Assembly (NCBI GenBank): GCA_015680685.1
Contig: MNCI01004113.1
Span: 407,396-435,460, forward strand
Source: Gnetum montanum
Lineage: Eukaryota; Streptophyta; Gnetopsida; Gnetales; Gnetaceae
DNA: 28,065 bases
Direction of reading: 5' to 3'
The notes beneath the pieces were generated by a model that was given only the letters and a program-made list of their open reading frames with translations, ran no database searches and was not told where the DNA came from. Numbering within the stretch: position 1 is the first letter of the stretch; the number at the start of each line of letters is the position of its first letter. Made by a program: the position numbers and the translations under genes. Positions 20,514 through 28,065 of the stretch are shown here, piece after piece.

Positions 20514-21901
20514 ACAAAGCATACACACATATTTAGACTATCTTTTTTCTTTATCAATCCCTAGAAATGGCACCATTGATAGGAACCCCCTTACCAAGAC
20601 TACAACAGGTCTATCAATGATACACGTAGAGAATTGGTTGCAAATAGCAAAGGTGATGGAAATGTAAATTACAAAGTTTATTTATAAATTTTACAATAAT
20701 AATCAAAAATCATTGTGATCCTTTATGGTCTACCACATTTGTTTCCATTTCTCTTTCTAACTCTTTGTTGATGGGATCTCATGATTCTCCTAGTTTCAAC
20801 TTTGTTTCAGCATTATGCATGGCAATTATATTATTTTAAAAACTTTTCATGCCTTGGATAGCTTGTTTTTGGGTGTTTAGGTAGCATTTCAATTCTATTT
20901 TATTTATTTATTTTTTAATTTTTTTTATATTTCATTTTCCTTTATTTAATTTAATTTTTATTTTATTTTATTCCATTTTCATTTATTTTAATTTTCCTTA
21001 TTTTCTTTTATTTATTTTTATTTTAATTTATTTTTTATTTTTAAAAAATTTTATTTATACTTTTTTCATTAAAAAGATGTAAATATAAATAAAATTAATT
21101 AAAAATAAATTATATATAAATAATATGTTATTATTNAAATAATCAAATAATATATAAAATATGAAATAATCATTAAAAATAAAAGAAAATATAAATAATA
21201 ATATATAAATGAAATTAATTTGTTCTTCCTCTATCCTCTTCATTTTCTCTTCACTAATTAAATCACATCTAACTGAGCCTCCTCAACCAAGAAGATCTGG
21301 ATTTTATAAATCTCATTTCTAAAATACCAAGTTGGGAACATGCACAACAATGACCACTAGAAATAAAGCTGAATGATTTGTTGATAGATTCCATTGATTC
21401 AAAGAATTTCTAAGAGAAAGTTCAAACTCATTCAACAAACCTCACAGAAGAAAGTTAGCGTCATGAGTAGTGTAAACAAAAGAAAAAGAAACTATGTTAG
21501 GTGCTACTACAACAGCAAGGACTGATATGTGACTAAAGTAAGATTCTTCAAGTAAGGGTTTCTATCTTAGAAGAGGAAGTCTAAAAATATCTACCATATC
21601 CTTTATACACATCAAACATGCCATGATTTATTTCACCATAACCACCACTTCTTGATGCTTCTTCTTAACTTGACAAGTTGATGTTATGTCCTAGGTCATA
21701 TCTTATTGTAACTCCTCTATGGAAACCATAAGTTAAGCCATGTCTAGTCCAAGTTTTTATTGTTGTTAGCTAAGGTACTAACTTAATTTAGTTATGAAGG
21801 AATTATGATGCATATGGTGGAAATTTTGTATCTTTTTATAAACCTAAATTAATAAAGTTATTTATGTGCATCCAAACCTATAGTTGTGCAACATCAATGA
21901 T
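20514..21901. other. AT-rich stretch without a gene
   Basis: It holds a PBS-like word (TGGCACCATTGATAGGAACC, 20568-20587), a very AT-rich low-complexity block (20880-21240) and an undetermined base at 21136. 21241-21901 has only short closed frames. Because fragment D begins just after, part of this may be its heavily decayed upstream region. Confidence 0.5.
20880..21240. repeat. Low-complexity AT-rich block with one N
   Basis: Long runs of TTTTATTTTATTT-type and later AAATAATATATAAAT-type sequence with very few G or C. The single n at 21136 marks an unresolved base in the assembly. Confidence 0.9.
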
Positions 21902-22740
21902 GTATCACCACTTACCAAAACAAGCTTTGAAAGCATTATCATTTATTTAGATAGCTTAACTATGTTCTCTAAAGATTGTGGTACCTACATTAAACATCTT
22001 AGAAACATTTTTATAATGATTTGGTATTACTTTAAACATTAAAAAATCAGTTTTTGATGTCCAAAGTGATAAATTCCTAGTTCATATAATGACTAAGAAA
22101 GGAATCATGATTAATCCTGAGAGAGTAAACAATATTTTAGAAGTCTCTTATCCTTTATCTAAAACTAATTTAAGGGCATTTCCTAAAAAATTTAATTTAA
22201 TTAAATGATTTTATTTTATGTATTCTAAATTAGTTAGATCATTAAATAATATGCTAAAAAGGATAGTAACATACATAGGATAACAGAAAGAAAAAGTGTG
22301 TTTTTTGTATTAAGAAAGCTATTATAGATGCTTTTTTTTTAACTTTCCAATGGTATGAAAATGATTTTCTCTTATACGCTTTCTTTAGTCATGTTATTAT
22401 TGTGGCCATTCTAACCCAAGACATCATTTAGCAAGTAGAGAAACCTATAGCTTTCATATCTATACCTTTAAAAGATGTTGAATTAAGATCCTCACCCATA
22501 GAAAACTAATTATATCCTATTATTAAAATCTTAAAAAATTTCTGTTACTACTTACTAAACTATAAGGTTTTGATTATCATTTCTAATTTACCTACTATTG
22601 CATTAGCTAAATTACAAGATTCCAATGAAAAACACACTAAATAGATCATGAAACTCTAAGAATATCATATTCAATAGAAAGTAGTTAAATTAGCAATAGG
22701 GAAAATTCTTATCAAATTAATAGCTAAAGCTTCAACTTTA
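21902..22740 (+). pseudogene. Fragment D: Ty3/gypsy RT and RNase H remnant
   Basis: From 21926 the frame reads FESIIIYLDSLTMFSK, the active-site region in which YLDDLTVFSK is usual, so the second Asp is Ser. After a +1 frameshift, from 22023 it reads GITLNIKKSVFDVQSDKF, MTKKGIMINPERVNNILE and LRAFPKKFNLIK, the thumb and connection. From about 22335 RNase H follows: FLLYAFFSHVIIVAILTQ, VEKPIAFISIPLKDVELR and YYLLNYKV. The domain order is right for a + strand Ty3/gypsy pol; the wording is closest to Tat-type or related non-chromovirus elements. Several stops interrupt it. No protease or integrase of this element was found; it stops short of the LTR-like block at 22756. Confidence 0.8.
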
Positions 22741-22755
22741 GGAACCCATGATCCC

Positions 22756-23641
22756 TGAAACACCACCAAATTCAGGCAATAGTACTTCAAACACAAATTT
22801 GTCTAAGTGTCAACACAAGGCAAACTTTTTCTAAGTTTTTGGCCCATGATCCCATTGTTGGGGCTACACTCTAGAGTGTAGCCACCATAGCATGCAACAC
22901 AACCAGATCTACAAAATTTTCTAAGTGTCAAACAATAGCTAAGGAAATGTTTCTAAGTGTCTTGCTATGCTCACATTCCTCCTACTATGCTCGCCAATGT
23001 AGCAAGTGTAGCAGCACTCTGGTGGCCAGTTTGCACTAGTATCAAGCTACAACCTGCCAAGATAGCTCACTAGGGAAGAGGCATTTGGAAAATTATCTAA
23101 CTCCTGAAGCTACCCTTCCTTCTATGCTCTCAAACAACGCTGGTGTAGCAAGAGCAAGGACTACAATTTTTGCTAGATTTTTCTAAGTGTCTATGCTACA
23201 ACTTGTCTCATCCTACTACGCTCATGAGTGTCGCAAGCATAGCAGCAATGCACTTCAATGTTTTACAAGAATTGTCTAACTACCGTGCTATGCTCCAAGA
23301 CGTAGCTAGCGTGGCAACAAGAAACTACCTCCAAAAGCTCCCAAATCTTTGCAGAAGCCTTCATTCTAGCTCCAACACTCGTCTGAAAAGTAGTATCAAC
23401 AACTTGCACTCTTTTTGTACCCCCCACCCTTTATGTTCCAAAATTGTACCTACACTCAATGTAGTCCCAGAGCATAGCCTCCAAATTATACTATTTTGTA
23501 CTATTTGCAAGTACATGGTGGTATTTTGCAATCTTGGCACATGCAATCTTGGTAGTGTAGCCATAGTCTGGCAAACTCTCAAGGTCTAGTGGAGCATAGC
23601 AAAGTGTAGCACTAGTTGCTCCTGTAGGAGCGTAGCAAAGG
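22756..23641 (+). repeat. Older LTR-like block with internal repeats
   Basis: It starts TGAAACACC followed by CAGGCAA, the same opening words as the LTR of element C at 23642. It is rich in GCTATGCTC/GTAGCAAGCATAGC motifs and in TTCTAAGTGTC, which recurs near 22801, 22918, 22951 and 23181; the last two head a diverged repeat of about 230 bp. A 22-bp palindrome lies at 22862-22883. It is probably an older, diverged LTR or LTR fragment related to C, with its 3' limit unclear. The 139-codon frame at 23170-23589 has no recognisable protein feature. Confidence 0.4.
22862..22883. repeat. 22-bp perfect palindrome
   Basis: Centred on CTCTAGAG, with arms GGCTACA and TGTAGCC. It could form a cruciform or act as a dimeric protein site; nothing more can be said. 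Confidence 0.85.
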
Positions 23642-23739
23642 TGAAACACCGTGAAAATTACGAGTCGGCCTCAGGCAAAGATTCGCAATTCAAGCGAGAG
23701 CGCGCAACAGCTTTGTTCCAGGACAAGTTTACGATCTAT

Positions 23740-24075
23740 TACGCACGGCAGCGTAATGAGCGTAATAAGCTCCAAAATAGTCAAAGGCAGAGTCTAGAGA
23801 AGCGCAACAGTTTGACACTTTTTCTCGTGGCACATGATTAACTTGTCTTTACGCTCTTTATGCGGCAGTGCGTACCATTGCGTATGTTATCATTAAACTT
23901 GTACATTGTTTACGCTTCATTATGCGCCGCTGCGTAGTGAGCGTAAGATTGCACATTATTTACGCTTTATTACGCACAGTTGCGTAGTGAGCGTAAAACA
24001 ATTTTGAGCATTATTGTTTTTACACCAGATTACGCTCATACACGCAACGCAATGCGAATGAGCGTAATACAGCCT
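23740..24075. repeat. U3 array of imperfect palindromes (TTACGC...GCGTAA)
   Basis: Two adjacent 50-bp units (23899-23948 and 23949-23998) share TACGCTT.ATTA.GC and TGCGTAGTGAGCGTAA. Each unit is itself an imperfect palindrome. Diverged units lie at about 23740-23770, 23845-23885 and 24028-24070. Position just upstream of the TATA box suggests an enhancer. Confidence 0.85.
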
Positions 24076-24116
24076 GAGCAATTAAAGCGCGCTCAGCATG
24101 TACTTGCTCTTCACAC

Positions 24117-24144
24117 GCACAACACGCAAACAAGCGTGTTGTGC
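24117..24144. repeat. Perfect 11-bp hairpin in U3 of C
   Basis: GCACAACACGC, a 6-base loop AAACAA, then GCGTGTTGTGC. It lies about 100 bases upstream of the TATA box. A protein-binding dyad is more likely than a terminator here. Confidence 0.85.
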
Positions 24145-24241
24145 ATAGTCAGTCTAACTTAAAATGGTCATGCCGACAGGACCCGCAACATCCGGGATCC
24201 ACGTCATCAGGGTTGCACCTTTTCCGTGGAGCGTCGCGGCC

Positions 24242-24249
24242 TATAAATA
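24242..24249 (+). promoter_or_regulatory. TATA box of element C LTR
   Basis: TATAAATA followed by CCTC in a GC-rich context (GCGTCGCGGCC just upstream). It is a good plant core promoter match, placed after the repeat-rich U3. Transcription would start near 24275. Confidence 0.7.
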
Positions 24250-24940
24250 CCTCAGTTGACAAAGTTACAAAGGTTGGCAAATCAGAGAAGCAAAAAGCAT
24301 ATTTCTAAGCACCAGAGCACTTAGCACTTTAGGGCAGGGATACAGAGAACAGCGCTTTGGCAATCGTGGACATCATCACCTTACAGCCGAAGCGGAGTAC
24401 AGTTCGCTTTGAGCACCGGTGACAGGGGTAATCTTTCTGCTGAAAAGACTCTATCAATCAGAAACAGTTGATCGGTAGACATCAAAGCTTTGCCTGCCTT
24501 GCATCTCAGCTTTAGCCCACGAGGTAGATCGGACTTCTGTTTAGACCGTTTGCTCGTTGTTTTGTGCTTGTTTCACATCCTATAAGCGGGGTTTCCCCAG
24601 TGTAATTTCTCATACGAAATATACATTTATAAGTCAAAGCGCAGATCTTGAAGCTTCGAGCTGCTCTTATGTCAACCTCCTTTCATCGTGTTTAGCATTA
24701 TCACTGTTGCAATCGTTTTCCCCTTGCTTTACGGTCCCTCGAATCAGATCGCTTTCTTTTACGCACTTTGCATTGTTTTACTGACCCGTAAGTCCCTGTC
24801 TGATCAACAAGACCATTCAGGGCACCACGGATTCGCTTTCTCCAGCATAGCCCTCGCGTGGATCCGTGGCTAAAACTGTGTACGCCGAAGATTCGGTCGG
24901 TATTTTCCAGCTGCCGACGTTTTCCGTCGTTACAGTTTTC

Positions 24941-24956
24941 TGGCGCTAGAAGGAGG
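24941..24956 (+). other. Primer-binding site of C, tRNA-Asn type
   Basis: TGGCGCTAGAAGGAGG is, as recalled, the complement of the 3' end (CCA included) of plant tRNA-Asn over 16 bases without mismatch. Its intactness contrasts with the decayed sites of A and B. Confidence 0.75.
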
Positions 24957-25181
24957 ACCCTTAGGCTCCGATCCGAATATTTTGGGTAACCCTGTTAGAG
25001 ATCCATACCCTAAACCATAGACGTAATACCTCTAGGGAAGTCTACGGTCAATCGTTCGGTGTAGATCGGTCGCAAGGACGATTTCTTTGAAATCCTACAG
25101 GGTAGAAAGCCTTTTGTGCATTTTGTTGCCAGCCATTTGCTTTTAGATACGATTATCAGTTACTCTCGACTTCGTTGATCA
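24957..25181 (+). other. Leader of element C between PBS and gag
   Basis: 225 bases without an ORF of note, where the untranslated leader and RNA packaging signal would lie. Confidence 0.6.
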
Positions 25182-28065
25182 ATGGATTCTTTTTACTCAA
25201 ACACAACCGCCATGGTCGCTACCGATCTGGGTGTTGCGCCTGTGAATCCTACGGTGGTCACAGGACCCGCTCCTGGTGCAACGGGACCTCAAGGATCATT
25301 GCGCCGTTCATTGAGACTTCAGGGGAAAGAGCCTATCTTCACAGTTATAACCCCTAAAGAATACAATTTCATATGCGTCAAGATCCAGGCGAGGCTGGCT
25401 CTTAGCCAAGCTGAGCTGGAGGCAAAGCGAAACTTTGAGGTGCTCCACCGAGGGGGCTATGACTTTAAGCCGTCAGCCTACGATATAATCCCCTTGACTG
25501 ACCAATACCACGAATTGCTCACACAGTTGGTCATGGCCAGAGGCCAAACTTCACAACCCGGGGTGGAGCCTCAGCATGGGGAAGAGGCAGAGGACGAATT
25601 CGCGGCTCTGTCAAAGCATTCGTTCTATACTCTGATGCCCCACACACAAGAAAATTCATTGTTCCCTTTTGACGGAGAGGCAAACTCTCTTGACCCAGCT
25701 GCGACCGCACAGGCGCAGATCCCTACCTTCCCGCAAGCCAACACGCAGCCGTCTGGGTCGCAAGGACAACAATCACACCATAATGCAGGGGTGGGTCCAT
25801 CCCAACAGGTCATTAGTATTCCGGCAGTGGTCCCGGCAACCGCCATGCCCTATTTCATCCCTCAGGCACAAGCTCACACTGTACCGACAACTCATTCAGC
25901 GCAAATGTTCCCGCCCCCACCAGCTCAGCAAAATACCGCAGCCGTACCACAGCAGACCTTTATTCAATACCCTGCAACAAGTCAATGGATCAACCCTGCT
26001 ACACAACACCACCCGTCTGCGGTGTATGGTACACAGCCTTGGGTCGCACCTGCGGCGTAACTTTCGCAGGTGTTTCCTCAATATACTTACCACTATCCTA
26101 CGCAGCAGGCAGCAGTTAACCTCTCAGCTCAGACCGGTGGATGGTGGTCTTCGCAAGCCCCCCAGCCTGCGGGGATCCCTGCTCCACTAGCGGTTAGCCA
26201 ACCACCTCCTGCATTTCAGTTTCCTAGGGCTGCCTGCCTAGTCCAACCTCCTGTGCCTGCTGCACAGACACCCCCGTTAACAGGTCTAGATCAAGCTTTC
26301 CAACTTATCCAGACACTTACCGAAGAGGTTCGACGCCTCAAGACTGCTGGATCTGATACCATTCAGATCATGGACTTCTATCAGGATGATCCGATCAATC
26401 CAACCGTCCCCATGCTGTCACTGCCACCAGGGATGTCCCTCCCTCATTTTACCAAATATAATGGAGAGGGGGATCCCAACACCCATCTAGCCACCTTCAG
26501 ATCCGAGTCTTTGTTGTTACAACAGTGGCCGCACACTTTGATCCGAGTCTTTGCGATGTCTTTGACAGGGAAGGCTCTAGACTGGTATAGAGCTCTCCCA
26601 CGCTCTTCCATTTCAACCTTGGAAGAGCTGCTGACTCAATTTGTGACCCATTTCAAATACAACCTGAAATAGGAAGTCACATTGGAACAGCTTATGGGGG
26701 TGAAACAAGACCCGCTCGAGCCAGTCCAAAAGTTCATACAGCGTTGGAATGCTACCTTGAATGAGATCCGCGACCTGATCGCGGACTCCCATCTACTGGC
26801 TATATTCAAGGCAGTAGTCAACGACTTCATTAAGTCTAAGTTGTATTATCTTTCCCCTGGCAATATACATCAGGCCTTCGCGCAGGTCCGAAGCATCCAA
26901 GATGCTGCGGAGGCCAGCAAAGACCCAGCATATGTCGCCTACAAAAACGCACACAACAAAGCCAAAGACAAAGGCAAGGCAGCGACAACGAATGTAGCTG
27001 CGCTGACTGAAAACGCAAAAAATAAGAACAAGAAGGCATCCACAACAACGCCCCTTGAGGCCACGGCTGGTGCCGGCACCAGTCAAGCCACAGCTGCTCC
27101 TGAACAGGCTCCCCAGCCAAAGCCCAATTTTGAGCGTAAAGATCGTTCGAAATATGCGGCTTTACCCGTGAAACATTCCGAACTGCTGAAACAACTGTTA
27201 GCGGCAGGACACATTTAGCCTAAGAAAGTGTCCGAGGAAGCCCTGAAGCGCCACAGACGTCACTGTGAGCTGCTGAAGGACCCTTCTTTAGCCCTGCCTA
27301 ATGAGCCAGTAGTTCCGAGATCTTTCAGGCTGGACCGTTTCTGTGACTACCACCAGATGTGTGGTCACGACACGGATTACTGCTGGGCGTTGAAGGACAA
27401 CATTCAACGCATGATCGACAAAGGTCATCTAAAACTAGACAGCAGTAATCCTACGCGTCCGGAAAATCAAACACTGCATGTATACAAGGATCCGTTGAAC
27501 ACAAATTACGATCCGTATACAATCACTGTAGTGAGTACGGACAGTGAGCGTAAAGGACCGCCAAAGCAGCCTTTTGTTTTGCACATGCCCGCTAGCTCAC
27601 CAAGGGGGCCAACTACTTCTTCGGTAGCCAGTGGCGCCTCACAGCCACCTTTTATCATACGGGCACCTTCTCAAGCGCGCCCTCAGTCACGCGACAGTAC
27701 CCAAGCCGCAGCTTCCTCCGCGCCCATGCTGAGAGCGCCCTTCATTATTAGGGCGCCAAAACCACAGGCTGCCCCTCTCACGCAGGGGCAGACCTCTAGC
27801 CAGAACCACCAGTCATCGCCTCCCAAGCGAAAGGAGGAGAATACAGCAGTTAACACAACAGAAGGCCACCCTACGCTCGGCTTCCCTAAGCCCAGGCCCC
27901 TGGCCTCTGTGCCTATGTCTATGCCCCAGAAGCATGCCAAAGGTACAAAAATGCAGCCACCTTCTTTTGGTAGGAAGAAGAACGAACCCCCCACTGACAC
28001 CGCTCCGCCTCGAGAGATCCGTCTTTTGGGCCGAATGGAGGAGGACAAGGGGGATAAACAACCCT
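25182..28065 (+). pseudogene. Gag reading frame of element C, three in-frame stops, runs off the window
   Basis: One frame continues from the ATG at 25182 to the last base (961 codons), broken only by TAA 26058-26060, TAG 26670-26672 and TAG 27216-27218. The N-terminal third is charged (RRSLRLQGKEP), then glutamine/proline-rich. The capsid core at about 26430-26910 reads SLPHFTKYNGEGDPNTHLAT, FAMSLTGKALDWYRALPRS, FVTHFKYN and QKFIQRWNATLNEI. A CX2HX4HX4C finger (CDYHQMCGHDTDYC, 27342-27383) is followed by LKDNIQRMIDKGHLKL, typical of Tat/Ogre elements. Further on, PFVLHMP and PFIIRAP (twice) form a repeated motif in a proline-rich tail. Gag builds the particle and binds RNA. All three stops could come from single C-to-T changes in glutamine codons; translation would stop at residue 292. 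Confidence 0.85.

Larger units (their letters stand above)
23642..24934 (+). repeat. 5' LTR of element C
   Basis: It starts TGAAAC and probably ends GTTACA at 24934, six bases before the PBS; the exact 3' border could be up to 24940. U3 holds the palindromic GCGTAA array and a hairpin. The TATA box is at 24242-24249, so R and U5 span roughly the last 650 bases. The second copy that would confirm the limits is outside the window. Confidence 0.6.
23642..28065 (+). mobile_element. Retrotransposon C, Tat/Ogre-like Ty3/gypsy, 5' part only
   Basis: The 5' LTR (about 23642-24934), PBS (24941), leader and long gag frame are in the window; pol and the 3' LTR lie beyond it. CpG becomes frequent abruptly at about 23642, in contrast to the CpG-poor DNA on the left, which marks a young insertion. 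The gag core and the C..H....H....C finger resemble Tat/Ogre-lineage elements. The five bases before it are AAAGG, the expected target duplication to look for at the other end. Confidence 0.8.

Noticed and set aside
23170-23589. 139-codon + strand ORF
   Set aside because: It lies in repeat-rich LTR-like DNA, has no recognisable feature and an open overlapping frame on the other strand.
22741-24150. Spaced repeats resembling a CRISPR array
   Set aside because: Repeat units are diverged, unequally spaced and palindromic LTR motifs in a plant retrotransposon; no cas genes and no bacterial context.
24557-24873. Two short + strand ORFs in the LTR of C
   Set aside because: They fall in the R/U5 part of the LTR and resemble no protein.
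25669-26190. 173-codon + strand ORF overlapping gag of C
   Set aside because: Shadow of the gag frame in GC-rich, glutamine/proline-coding DNA.
26793-27120. Minus-strand ORFs over gag of C
   Set aside because: Antisense shadows of the gag core; no family features.
27683-28061. Two minus-strand ORFs at the right edge
   Set aside because: Antisense to the continuing gag frame, which has the conserved finger and proline-rich tail.

Overview
The window looks like nuclear DNA from a large, repeat-rich vascular plant genome. It is built almost entirely of LTR retrotransposons in different stages of decay. The species cannot be named from the sequence. The evidence for a plant is: Ty3/gypsy elements with plant-type gag, protease (DLG) and RT motifs; a primer-binding site matching the 3' end of plant tRNA-Asn as recalled; decay dominated by C-to-T/G-to-A changes, as expected of methylated plant transposons; and spliceosomal introns in a decayed gene at the left end. 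No intact host gene, rRNA, tRNA or CRISPR array was found.

Layout, left to right. (1) 1-2600: a three-unit minisatellite and a possible TATA box, then a decayed five-exon gene-like unit (400-2596) whose last part encodes coiled-coil-like protein; I do not recognise the family. (2) 2600-6233: AT-rich sequence without a recognisable gene. (3) 6234-20508: retrotransposon A on the + strand, with two LTRs and a perfect 5-bp target duplication (ACAAA). Its internal DNA has no recognisable gag or pol, but holds a possible AP2/ERF-domain relic (8217-8357) and a 45-bp minisatellite (8726-8990). (4) 9895-19493: retrotransposon B, an Athila-like Ty3/gypsy element inserted into A on the minus strand. Order on the minus strand: 5' LTR, PBS, gag, protease, RT, RNase H, damaged integrase, about 2 kb of degraded 3' sequence, PPT, 3' LTR. 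(5) 20514-22740: very AT-rich DNA, then a + strand fragment (D) of Ty3/gypsy RT and RNase H. (6) 22756-23641: an LTR-like block rich in internal repeats. (7) 23642-28065: the 5' end of retrotransposon C, the youngest and most CpG-rich element. It has an LTR, a tRNA-Asn-type PBS and a long Tat/Ogre-like gag reading frame that runs off the window edge and carries three in-frame stops.

The parts record successive insertions: A is older than B (B sits inside A, and A's LTRs differ more), while C is recent. None of the elements looks autonomous: A has no visible pol; B has altered RT and integrase catalytic residues and lacks much of the integrase; D is a fragment; C has nonsense codons in gag. 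The more unusual items are the decayed multi-exon gene, the AP2-like relic and in-frame minisatellite inside A, and the array of imperfect palindromes in the promoter half of C's LTR.
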